This document shows, one piece after another, positions 1 through 5,784 of a DNA stretch of 17,229 nt (positions are counted from its first letter, which is position 1; the number at the start of each line of letters is the position of its first letter). Made by a program: the position numbers and the translations under genes. Below the pieces are notes generated by a model. It was not told where the DNA came from. It worked only from the letters and a program-made list of their open reading frames with translations, and searched no databases. The stretch is from contig LCPX01000017.1 of NCBI GenBank assembly GCA_001003855.1, forward strand, positions 1 to 17,229, in the 5' to 3' direction. Source of the stretch: Candidatus Moranbacteria bacterium GW2011_GWE1_49_15 (GTDB lineage Bacteria > Patescibacteriota > Minisyncoccia > Moranbacterales > GWC2-37-73).

Positions 1-767
1 CCGCCTGACATATCCATAATCATCTCAGGCATTCCGTCCGCTGGTTTTATACTGATACCTCCACTATCGAACGTCACACCTTTTCCTATGAGAACTACCG
101 GCTTACCTTTCTTTTCGCCATTATATTCCATAACGATGAATCTAGGTTTCTGTCTGGAGCCTTTTCCGACAGCCAAAACCGCTTCCATTTTCATTTTTTT
201 CATATCCCCTTCTCCTAACACCGAAACTTTTATTCCCGTGCCCTTAGCCGCATCCTGTGCGTTCTTTGCCAACACTTCAGGCGTCATCTCTCCGCTTGGC
301 GTATTTGAAATATCCCTACAGGAATTTATTTCCTTTCCGATCAATTGGCCCCTTTTTATGCTTTTTTCAATTTCCGCCTTACCGTCAGCAATAATCAGAA
401 TTTCTTCAATGAATTTCCACCCCTCCTTGGGTGTTTCCTTGTAGGCAACGAATTCGTAATTGGCCATCTCGAAATTTACGGCGAAAATCTCAGCTACAGC
501 ACTTTCTTCGCCCAACTTCAAATCCTTCACTGCAGTCCAATCCAAAGCAAGTTTTTTTATTCCGTTTTTTTTGGCAAAAAAAACGATTTGCCTGGGAATA
601 AGCGTTGCTTGTCTCCAATTGATTTTTTCAGGCAATTTGATTTCCAGCGTCCTATTTTTTCCTTCCACGATTACGCAACCCTCTTCGTTTTTTCCTTTAA
701 AAGACACTTTCGCGAATGACTCATCCTTGATTCGTCCGGCTACTGATATTTTCATATTCGTTGCCAT
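1..767 (-). CDS. pepA: Leucyl aminopeptidase (M17 family), 3' end outside window
   Basis: Cytosolic zinc/manganese-type aminopeptidase that removes N-terminal residues from peptides; a peptide-recycling enzyme. The open frame runs from ATG at 767 to the left edge without a stop, giving 255 residues, so the C-terminal part is missing. The N-terminal regulatory-type domain covers about residues 1-150. NTPSGEMTP at 155-163 matches the RDxxNTP motif that opens the catalytic domain. VLIGKGVTFDSGGISIKP (225-242) is the M17 signature and holds metal ligands K229 and D234 and the active-site lysine K241; D252 in MDMSGG is a further metal ligand. The remaining ligands (the DAEGR motif) would lie outside. 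ATG 755 (M5) is an in-frame alternative start. Neither start has a Shine-Dalgarno sequence. The promoter at 836-844 lies just upstream, over the end of trhP. Confidence 0.93.
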   Translation of the reverse strand, partial: MATNMKISVAGRIKDESFAKVSFKGKNEEGCVIVEGKNRTLEIKLPEKINWRQATLIPRQIVFFAKKNGIKKLALDWTAVKDLKLGEESAVAEIFAVNFEMANYEFVAYKETPKEGWKFIEEILIIADGKAEIEKSIKRGQLIGKEINSCRDISNTPSGEMTPEVLAKNAQDAAKGTGIKVSVLGEGDMKKMKMEAVLAVGKGSRQKPRFIVMEYNGEKKGKPVVLIGKGVTFDSGGISIKPADGMPEMIMDMSG

Positions 768-835
768 AACATCATCGGCACTCAATGGGCACGTCGACGA
801 TGCTACGTGTTAATTTTTGATTATTCCATATTGCC

Positions 836-844
836 ATTATATCA
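836..844 (-). promoter_or_regulatory. Extended -10 promoter for pepA
   Basis: On the minus strand TGATATAAT forms a perfect extended -10 element (TG at 844-843, TATAAT at 841-836). No good -35 box is seen at 859-864 (GGTCAA), which is tolerable with an extended -10. The predicted start of transcription is near 829, giving a leader of about 60 bases. That leader contains a possible 5-bp hairpin (CACGT at 790-794 with ACGTG at 805-809). The element overlaps the intergenic space right after the trhP stop, so pepA can be transcribed independently of trhP. Confidence 0.6.
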
Positions 845-854
845 CCTCATACTT

Positions 855-2174
855 TCATTTGACCACTTTTCGAAGAAGCGACATCGGCTCGAGAACTTCC
901 CTGTTTTTCACTCCCAATCTTCCGATTTTAAGACGGAAAAGTTTCTGTTGTCCTCCGTGAGCGGAAGCGATTTCTCTCCGGTCCTCATCCATGATTTTCT
1001 TGACGGAAATCTTGACGATCCCGTTTCTGCCGATAACTTCCAGCGAATCCGATAGATAAATCGCGTTATGCGCGGCGATAAGGATATCCTCCTTCCCCAC
1101 GCTCTTTATTTCCCCTACGAACTGGTAAGGGGAACTTTCGTGGGAATTTTTGAAATTATGTTCAGGTTCGTTTTCCAAAAGGAAACCTTCCGTGTATCCC
1201 CTGTTGACCATCGCCGCCAACTCCCTAGCCTCCCTGAAAACCACCTTCCCAACTTCCCTGCTTGGAAGGTTTTTCCCGACCGCATCCAAAACACTCCTAT
1301 AAGCCCTAGTAACCGAGGCAACGTAGAAAACGCTTTTGTTGCGTCCTTCTATCTTAAACGACATCACTCCCGCGTCATGAAGATCTTTGACGTGCTTTAG
1401 GAGATTGAGGTCCTTGCTGTTGAAAAAATAAGTGCCGTGGGAATCTTCTTCCAATTCGACTTCATGCTCGCCCCTCATGTCCTCCACCGACATGGTCAAA
1501 ACTTCTTCATTTTGATTTTTATCCGCCGGCTGGCGGATTGATTTTTGATTTTTTTTGTATCCCCATCGGCAAGGCTGGGAGCAATCTCCCAGATTGGCGC
1601 TTTTTCCGCTCATCCATTTGGAAAGGATACAGCGCCCGGAATAACTCATGCACATCGCCCCATGGACGAAATATTCCAACTCCAATTTCGGAACCCTTCT
1701 ATGGATTTCCCTGATGTCACCGAGCGTCACCTCCCTGGCCAACACCACCCTCTTGGCTCCCAGGTCGTACCAAAACTTCGCCGCCTGCCAATTGGTCGTG
1801 TTCGCCTGCGTGCTGATATGGATATCGACCTTGGGCAGATGCTTCTTGACTAAGTTCAGCACCCCGAGATCGGAGATTATCACGCCGTCCACTTTTATTT
1901 TCTTGAGGAATTTCAGATGCTCCTCTATCTTCTCCAGATGGATGTTATGGGCATAGATATTGATCGTCACGAAAATCTTCTTGCCTTTCCCATGCACGAA
2001 GTCCGCGGCCTCCCGGAGACTCTCCTGGGTAAAAGCGTTGATCCTCGAGCGCATGGAAGTGTCCGGTATCCCGCAATAAACGGCGTCCGCTCCGTAATGG
2101 ATGGCGTATCTCAATTTTTCAGGACTGCCCGCCGGCGCGAGCAACTCCATTTCTATATTTCTTCGCTTTTTCAT
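855..2174 (-). CDS. trhP: Peptidase U32 family protein, TrhP/YegQ-like tRNA hydroxylation protein
   Basis: U32-family protein of 439 residues, near the length of E. coli TrhP (YegQ), which takes part in prephenate-dependent hydroxylation of uridine 34 in tRNAs. Older annotations call the family collagenase-like protease. MELLAPAGSPEKL (9-21) begins the TIM-barrel-like domain. YFVHGAMCMSYSGRC (168-182) is the U32 signature. C175, C182, C198 and C202 are the four cysteines expected to hold an iron-sulfur cluster in this family. SFKIEGR (272-278) and VNRGYTEGF (323-331) are further family motifs. ATG 2174 gives the listed start; M9 (ATG 2150) directly before ELLAPAG is equally likely, and neither has a Shine-Dalgarno. 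Residues about 206-225 form a low-complexity insertion encoded by a palindromic DNA repeat at 1521-1538. TrhP is favoured over RlhA/UbiU by length and the GDCSQPCRW context, but the exact substrate is inferred. Confidence 0.85.
   Translation of the reverse strand: MKKRRNIEMELLAPAGSPEKLRYAIHYGADAVYCGIPDTSMRSRINAFTQESLREAADFVHGKGKKIFVTINIYAHNIHLEKIEEHLKFLKKIKVDGVIISDLGVLNLVKKHLPKVDIHISTQANTTNWQAAKFWYDLGAKRVVLAREVTLGDIREIHRRVPKLELEYFVHGAMCMSYSGRCILSKWMSGKSANLGDCSQPCRWGYKKNQKSIRQPADKNQNEEVLTMSVEDMRGEHEVELEEDSHGTYFFNSKDLNLLKHVKDLHDAGVMSFKIEGRNKSVFYVASVTRAYRSVLDAVGKNLPSREVGKVVFREARELAAMVNRGYTEGFLLENEPEHNFKNSHESSPYQFVGEIKSVGKEDILIAAHNAIYLSDSLEVIGRNGIVKISVKKIMDEDRREIASAHGGQQKLFRLKIGRLGVKNREVLEPMSLLRKVVK
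1521..1538. repeat. Palindromic repeat inside trhP, flanked by short direct repeats
   Basis: An 18-base near-palindrome ATCCGCCGGCTGGCGGAT lies inside the trhP reading frame. It shares 15 of 16 core bases (TCCGCC[A/G]GCTGGCGGA) with the core of the terminator at 2238-2273. On the minus strand it is flanked on both sides by AAAAATCAA, so it looks like a small element with target-site-like duplications. Translation gives the loop residues SIRQPAD within a K/N/Q-rich stretch, so the frame stays open. Confidence 0.6.
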
Positions 2175-2237
2175 ATTGGAAATAAGGTTCTTAAGTTATG
2201 CTACAATATACCTTTTTATGCCGGCGCAGTCAATAAA

Positions 2238-2273
2238 AAATCCCGTCTCCGCCAGCTGGCGGAGACGGGATTT
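2238..2273 (-). terminator. Intrinsic terminator of the receiver gene
   Basis: A perfect 36-base inverted repeat (half-site AAATCCCGTCTCCGCCAG, mirrored without mismatch) sits 13 bases after the receiver stop. On the minus strand the stem is followed by a T run (from the A run 2235-2240). It separates the receiver gene from trhP. Confidence 0.85.
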
Positions 2274-2286
2274 CCAAGGTTTCAAT

Positions 2287-2694
2287 CTAGACGGTCTTTT
2301 TTGAAGAAGGCGGAGCCACTATCTTGTGGATGATTTCCACGAGCTCGGAAGGAGTATGGTGGGATTTGACGAAATATTCGTTCGCCCCAAGTCCCAAAGC
2401 CTCTCTCTTATCATCGGCGTTATCCAAGTTGGTCGAGACGATAATCGGCAAATTCCTGAACCGGTCATCCTTCTTGATTTTTTCCAGAGTCTCGAATCCG
2501 TCCATCACGGGCATCACTATGTCCAACAAAATGAGATCGACGATGTCGCCTTTCTTTTCGAGCCACTCGAAAACCTCCCTGCCATCCTTGGCTTGAAGCA
2601 CGTCATATCCCTTGCCGGAAAGCGCGACGAAATACATTTCCCTGATATCAGCTTCGTCTTCGGCGATCAGGATGGTCTGCTTATTGTTTTCCAT
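2287..2694 (-). CDS. Single-domain response regulator (CheY-like receiver)
   Basis: A 135-residue protein made only of a receiver domain, so it has no DNA-binding or enzymatic output of its own. Conserved positions are all present: acidic pair E12-D13, phosphoacceptor D58 in LILLDIVMPVMDG, S87/T88 at the switch position in IIVSTN, and K110 in EYFVKS. It should be phosphorylated by a histidine kinase and act through protein contacts (motility, kinase relay or similar). The only kinase in the window is at 6534-7880, far away and in another transcription unit, so pairing is only a guess. It is transcribed from its own promoter at 2738-2766 and ends at the strong terminator at 2238-2273, so it is monocistronic. 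The ATG at 2694 has an A-rich leader and no Shine-Dalgarno. Family assignment is secure, pathway unknown. Confidence 0.93.
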   Translation of the reverse strand: MENNKQTILIAEDEADIREMYFVALSGKGYDVLQAKDGREVFEWLEKKGDIVDLILLDIVMPVMDGFETLEKIKKDDRFRNLPIIVSTNLDNADDKREALGLGANEYFVKSHHTPSELVEIIHKIVAPPSSKKTV

Positions 2695-2737
2695 TTTTTT
2701 GGGTATTTATTTTTTAACCATAATCCCTATTACTTCA

Positions 2738-2766
2738 ATTTTAACAATAATTCAATGGCAATGCAA
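2738..2766 (-). promoter_or_regulatory. Promoter of the receiver gene
   Basis: Minus strand: -35 TTGCAT (2766-2761), 17-base spacer, extended -10 TGTTAAAAT (2746-2738). Predicted transcription start is near 2731, with a leader of about 36 bases. This is one of the best-formed sigma-70-type promoters in the window. Confidence 0.65.
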
Positions 2767-2807
2767 CAAAACGCAAGCCTTGATTTTTGGAAAATAACTG
2801 CTATCAT

Positions 2808-2836
2808 TTATCTTTCCCTTATTTATGTGATAAAAT
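2808..2836 (+). promoter_or_regulatory. Promoter of smpB, probably giving a leaderless mRNA
   Basis: Extended -10 TGATAAAAT (2828-2836) with a weak -35-like TTATCT at 2808-2813 (17-base spacer). Only six bases (CGAGTT) separate the -10 box from the smpB ATG at 2843, so transcription would start at or beside the A of the start codon. Confidence 0.5.
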
Positions 2837-2842
2837 CGAGTT

Positions 2843-3289
2843 ATGGCAACCATAGCAATCAACAAAAGAGCGACTTTCGACTACGAAATCCTGGAGAAAT
2901 ACGAGGCCGGTTTGATGCTGATCGGGGCGGAGGTCAAATCCATAAAAAGCGGACGCATAAGCCTCAAAGAGAGCTTCGTGACGATCAAGGGAAGCGAGCT
3001 CTACCTCACCAACGCCAATATCCCCAAATATGCCTTCGCCGGAAACCTCCCCTCCTACGAACCAACCCGGCCCAGGAAGCTGTTGGTCAAAAAATCGGAA
3101 AGCAAGTCTTTAATAGGGAAAGCGCGCACCCAAGGCTTGACACTCATCCCTCTTCGTGTGTATACTAAGAAGCGACTCGTGAAGTTGGAATTCGCCCTGG
3201 CGCGAGGAAAAAAGGCTTATGATAAGCGCTCGGATATGGCGAAAAAGGATGCCAAGAGAAAAATAGAAAGGGCCCTTAAAAAAAGGTAG
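2843..3289 (+). CDS. smpB: SsrA-binding protein SmpB
   Basis: Partner of tmRNA in trans-translation: it binds the tRNA-like part of tmRNA, fills the empty A site of stalled ribosomes and positions the resume codon. The full-length 148-residue protein has the oligonucleotide-binding core with NKRATFDYEILEKYEAGL (7-24), GAEVKSIKSGR (28-38) and SFVTIKGSELYLTNANI. The conserved GKKAYDKR lies near residues 122-129, followed by the basic C-terminal tail (KKDAKRKIERALKKR) that enters the mRNA channel. The start codon follows a -10 box by six bases and has no Shine-Dalgarno, suggesting leaderless expression. The tmRNA gene itself begins 94 bases downstream on the same strand, so both halves of the system are neighbours. 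Confidence 0.97.
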   Translation: MATIAINKRATFDYEILEKYEAGLMLIGAEVKSIKSGRISLKESFVTIKGSELYLTNANIPKYAFAGNLPSYEPTRPRKLLVKKSESKSLIGKARTQGLTLIPLRVYTKKRLVKLEFALARGKKAYDKRSDMAKKDAKRKIERALKKR

Positions 3290-3338
3290 ATCCAAAAGGA
3301 AACTGCCAAAATTTACGTATTAAGATAGAGGGTCAATC

Positions 3339-3367
3339 TTGACGCTCCCCGCCCGAAACCCTTCATT
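3339..3367 (+). promoter_or_regulatory. Possible ssrA promoter
   Basis: TTGACG (3339-3344) is a good -35 box. At 17 bases distance lies a weak -10, TTCATT (3362-3367). Transcription would start about 10 bases before the mature tmRNA end at 3384. The -10 is poor, and read-through from smpB is an alternative. Confidence 0.35.
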
Positions 3368-3383
3368 TGAAGCGCTCCGAGCG

Positions 3384-3762
3384 GGGGTTGTCTAGTTTCG
3401 ACAGGTTGCTCATTGAAAAATTCGCAAGCCGATCATCATGGTCAGATCGTAAAACCGTCCATGAAGATACATAACTGCAAACATCGTATCAAAAGTAAAA
3501 GGAGCGTTTGCGCAAGCATTCTCAACTTCTTTTGCGCCAGTTTTGGCCTAAATCGCCGAAGCCATTAGACTGCCGACTTCCTATAGGCAGAGCCTAGTGT
3601 CAATCATAGGAATCGCACGAATCGTTTTCCCTGCATGATCCGTGTCAAATTGCGCCAGGGACAGCTCGCTAAGGTTTTGTCCTGTGAAAAATAAACCGAC
3701 TACGCTTGTAGAGAATTTTTTGGTGACAGCTTTGGACATGGGTGCAATTCCCATCAACTCCA
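3384..3762 (+). ncRNA. ssrA: Transfer-messenger RNA (tmRNA)
   Basis: About 379 bases, one-piece tmRNA. The 5' end GGGGTTG (3384-3390) pairs with CAACTCC (3755-3761) to form the 7-bp acceptor stem with one G-U, as in other tmRNAs; A3762 is the discriminator. TAGTTTCGACAGG follows the 5' strand, matching the conserved region after the tmRNA 5' end. The T arm is ATGGG-TGCAATT-CCCAT just before the acceptor 3' strand. The genome does not encode CCA (CAT follows), so the tail must be added by CCA-adding enzyme. The tag frame begins at the conserved context TAACTGCAAAC. Position directly after smpB supports the call. Ends are set by the acceptor stem and could be off by a base; pseudoknots were not folded. 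Confidence 0.95.
3477..3551 (+). other. tmRNA proteolysis-tag reading frame
   Basis: Resume codon GCA at 3477 in the context ATAACTGCAAAC, followed by 24 sense codons and TAA at 3549-3551. The encoded tag starts ANIVSKVKGAF and ends SFAPVLA. The start AN and a small hydrophobic C-terminus are typical of tags, but it is much longer than the 10-residue E. coli tag and ends VLA, not LAA. Confidence 0.85.
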
Positions 3763-3821
3763 CATCATTGGAACAAAGTAAAAAATAACAAAACTTGACC
3801 CTATTCTTTCACGTGCAGAAT

Positions 3822-4400
3822 ATGGCCAATGTCATCAAAGCCATTAGAAAAAGATTCCGGTTCAAACCGAAACAAACCAATACCGGTCCGCAATTCAAGA
3901 CGAACGAGGCCATACGCATACCGAAAGTGATGGTCATCGATGAAAAAGGGGTGCAACTCGGAGAGATGTACACCTCGGAAGCGCTGGACTTGGCCAGGGA
4001 AAAGGAATTGGATCTGGTCGAAGTGTCGCCGAAAGCGCAGCCTCCCGTCTGCAGGATAATGGATTACGGCAAACAACAGTACAAACAGTCCAAACAGCAC
4101 AGACTCGCCAAGGCCAAGCAAAAGACGGTCGAGACGAAGGGGGTGAGACTGGGCCTCAGGACCGACAGCCACGATTTGGAAAACAAGAAAAACCAGATCG
4201 AGAAATTCCTCCGCAAAGGCAACAAGGTGAAAATAGACATCATCCTCAGGGGAAGAGAAAAAGCCCACCAGGATCTGGCCAGGGAGAATCTCAAGGGCTT
4301 CCTTGCGATGATAGAAACGCCTTACAAGACCGAAGAAGAGATCAAGAGATTCCCCGGCGGATTCAATGTCATAATCGCACCGATCCAGGAGCAACAATAA
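3822..4400 (+). CDS. infC: Translation initiation factor IF-3
   Basis: Binds the 30S subunit, prevents early 50S joining and checks the start codon and initiator tRNA. The N-terminal domain has TNEAIRIPKVMVIDEKG (27-43), DLVEVSPKAQPPVCRIMDYG (64-83) and then the basic linker (KQSKQHRLAKAKQK). The C-terminal domain has KGVRLGLRTDSHDLENKK and KIDIILRGRE, ending in FPGGFNVIIAP. From ATG 3822 the protein has 192 residues. In-frame GTG 3813 and TTG 3795 (201 residues) also exist. IF3 genes in other bacteria often use rare start codons for self-control, so the upstream TTG cannot be excluded. No Shine-Dalgarno is seen. The order infC-rpmI-rplT is the widely conserved operon; it starts 59 bases after the tmRNA end with no clear terminator between. 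Confidence 0.96.
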   Translation: MANVIKAIRKRFRFKPKQTNTGPQFKTNEAIRIPKVMVIDEKGVQLGEMYTSEALDLAREKELDLVEVSPKAQPPVCRIMDYGKQQYKQSKQHRLAKAKQKTVETKGVRLGLRTDSHDLENKKNQIEKFLRKGNKVKIDIILRGREKAHQDLARENLKGFLAMIETPYKTEEEIKRFPGGFNVIIAPIQEQQ

Positions 4401-4440
4401 GACAGCCATAAAATAACCAACTAATATCCAACGAAAACAT

Positions 4441-4647
4441 ATGCCGAAGATGAAGACCAAGAAGTCCGTCGCGAAAAAGGTGAAGATAACCAAAAACAAG
4501 AAGGTCCTCCGAAGATCGACCGGACAAAACCACTACAATTCCAAAGAAGGAGGGGACGTGACGAGATCGAAAAAGAAGGACCAGAGACTCTTCAAGGGAG
4601 ACGAGAAGAACGTCATAAAGGCCCTACCCTATCAGATAAACAAGTAA
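4441..4647 (+). CDS. rpmI: 50S ribosomal protein bL35
   Basis: Small basic protein of 68 residues that sits in 23S rRNA of the large subunit. It opens with the classic MPKMKTKKSVAKKVKIT, followed by LRRSTGQNHYNSK, which corresponds to the KIKRRKAGKSHL part of other L35 proteins, and ends in KNVIKALPYQINK. Length is usual for the family. It lies 40 bases after infC and 75 before rplT in the canonical order. No Shine-Dalgarno precedes ATG 4441; the leader is AC/A-rich (CCAACGAAAACAT). Confidence 0.96.
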   Translation: MPKMKTKKSVAKKVKITKNKKVLRRSTGQNHYNSKEGGDVTRSKKKDQRLFKGDEKNVIKALPYQINK

Positions 4648-4722
4648 TTTTCATAAATATAAACGGATAAATTGCGGATGCATCCTTGTTTCGACAATTT
4701 ACAAGTTTAAGCGTTAAATACA

Positions 4723-5067
4723 ATGGCGAGAGTAAAAAGAGGCATGATGGCCTCCAAGAGAAGAAAGAACGTTCTTAAAATGGCCAAAGGCTTCAAATGG
4801 AGAAGGAAATCCAATTTCAGAGCCGCAAAGGAAGCCCTTCTTAAGGCCGGGAAATATGCCCACCGCGACAGAAGAGCCAAGAAAAGGACGAATCGAAGGC
4901 TTTGGATAACCAGATTGAACAACGCCGTAAGGGAGCTCGGAAATACCTATAGCAAATTCATCAAGACCCTGACCGACAAGAAAATAGAGTTGGACAGAAA
5001 GGTCCTCTCCCAGATGGCCCAGGAGAATCCGGAAGTATTCAAGAAATTGGTAGAGAAAGTCGGATAA
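4723..5067 (+). CDS. rplT: 50S ribosomal protein bL20
   Basis: Early assembly protein of the 50S subunit that binds 23S rRNA; in some bacteria it also represses its own operon by binding the mRNA. The 114-residue protein shows MARVKRGMMASKRRKNVLKM (1-20), the long basic helix GFKWRRKSNFRAAKEALLKA (23-42), YAHRDRRAKKRTNRRLWITR (45-64) and the globular end with LNNAVRELGNTYSKFI. Length and motifs are normal. The 75-base gap before it carries no recognisable regulatory structure that I can support. It is the last gene of the plus-strand translation block and ends at the bidirectional terminator 5090-5117. Confidence 0.97.
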   Translation: MARVKRGMMASKRRKNVLKMAKGFKWRRKSNFRAAKEALLKAGKYAHRDRRAKKRTNRRLWITRLNNAVRELGNTYSKFIKTLTDKKIELDRKVLSQMAQENPEVFKKLVEKVG

Positions 5068-5089
5068 TTCGGCACGAAAAACTTTCGAT

Positions 5090-5117
5090 AAAAAAACCGC
5101 CTCTTGGCGGTTTTTTT
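5090..5117. terminator. Bidirectional intrinsic terminator between rplT and the VanZ-like gene
   Basis: AAAAAAACCGCC, loop TCTT, GGCGGTTTTTTT: a 12-bp A/G-C/T stem with a T run on each strand. It lies 22 bases after the rplT stop and 23 bases after the convergent vanZ-like stop, so it serves both transcription units. Confidence 0.9.
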
Positions 5118-5140
5118 GTAGTTTGAAAAACATGTCTCGC

Positions 5141-5566
5141 CTATCCCAAGACCCGTTTCGTGTGGACCGCCGCCCTGTGATTCCTTTTCTTTATCAGATA
5201 GCTATAAAGCCAGACTCCGAGGGCTATGCCTGCCAGGTCTATAAAAACGTCCGAAATCTTGCCGGTCCTGCCGAAAACGAAGACCTGGTGGATCTCGTCG
5301 GAAACCGCATACACGAATGAAGCGAAGATAGCCCAATGATAGCTATGATTGTCCTCATCCTTAAAGCGGAGCCAGAATACCCTCACCCACAAGACAGCCA
5401 GGATCGCATACTCGAAAATATGGGCCCCCTTTCTTTCTATCATCATCCCCAAATCGTATGTCTGGAATCCGTTTCCCGGAACGGAAGACAGGGCGAATAT
5501 GCCCGCGCTCCAAAGCAGCAACGGCAGATAATAAAAAGCTATTTTTTTAGTTTTGACATGTTTCAT
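5141..5566 (-). CDS. VanZ-like family membrane protein
   Basis: Small membrane protein of 141 residues with about four transmembrane segments (about 10-27, 50-66, 78-90 and 107-125). It carries the VanZ-family pattern: SSVPG (27-31), K46-GAH49-xxE52 in ERKGAHIFEYAIL, SDEIHQVFVFGRTGKISDVFID (89-110) given here by its key residues D90, E91, H93, Q94, R100, D106 and D110. VanZ was named for a teicoplanin-resistance gene, but for most family members the substrate is unknown and no resistance role should be assumed. It is the last gene of the long minus-strand run and is followed by the bidirectional terminator. Its start has no Shine-Dalgarno. Family call is firm; function open. Confidence 0.88.
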   Translation of the reverse strand: MKHVKTKKIAFYYLPLLLWSAGIFALSSVPGNGFQTYDLGMMIERKGAHIFEYAILAVLWVRVFWLRFKDEDNHSYHWAIFASFVYAVSDEIHQVFVFGRTGKISDVFIDLAGIALGVWLYSYLIKKRNHRAAVHTKRVLG

Positions 5567-5644
5567 TTTCTGTTTTTTTCAAATCAGGAGGAAAGATAAA
5601 AAATATGTTTCCAAGCGGACCGCCGCCAAAAGCCATCCGGCTGG

Positions 5645-5749
5645 TTATTTCCTTTTATCCATGAACTCCTTGGACAACCTGAAAAAAGCCACGAACGGAA
5701 GCCAGATCCATAAGGTTTTTTCCAAAAAGCCCTCGATTATATCGTTCAT
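5645..5749 (-). CDS. 34-residue single-pass membrane microprotein (unknown function)
   Basis: Short open frame on the minus strand from ATG 5749 to TAA 5645. It reads MNDIIEGFLEKT, then the hydrophobic aromatic segment LWIWLPFVAFF (residues 13-23), then the basic tail RLSKEFMDKRK. The pattern (short acidic N-terminus, one aromatic membrane helix, positive C-terminus) is that of a real small membrane protein. It fills an otherwise empty 218-base gap between the HAD gene and the vanZ-like gene, on the same strand as both and 35 bases after the HAD stop. The reading frame is consistent in its hydrophobic pattern, which random sequence rarely gives. I do not recognise a named family. Coding status is inferred. 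Confidence 0.6.
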   Translation of the reverse strand: MNDIIEGFLEKTLWIWLPFVAFFRLSKEFMDKRK

Positions 5750-5784
5750 ATTTTTTTACTTAATTTTATCAGAGTATCCGACGG

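Noticed and set aside
2326..3168. 280-codon plus-strand frame across the receiver gene, the promoter region and smpB
   Set aside because: It is antisense to a clear receiver gene, then runs out of frame through smpB and crosses two promoters; no domain is seen.
3581..3763. 60-codon frame antisense to the 3' half of the tmRNA
   Set aside because: It lies wholly within ssrA on the opposite strand; such frames are a known annotation artefact of tmRNA genes.
3801..4499. 232-codon minus-strand frame opposite infC and rpmI
   Set aside because: Mirror frame of highly conserved, base-biased infC; no recognisable domain.
5586..5664. Perfect AGGAGG followed by a 19-codon plus-strand frame (ATG 5605)
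   Set aside because: Spacing of 13 bases is long, the peptide is proline-rich without pattern, it is antisense to the microprotein tail, and other genes here do not use Shine-Dalgarno signals.
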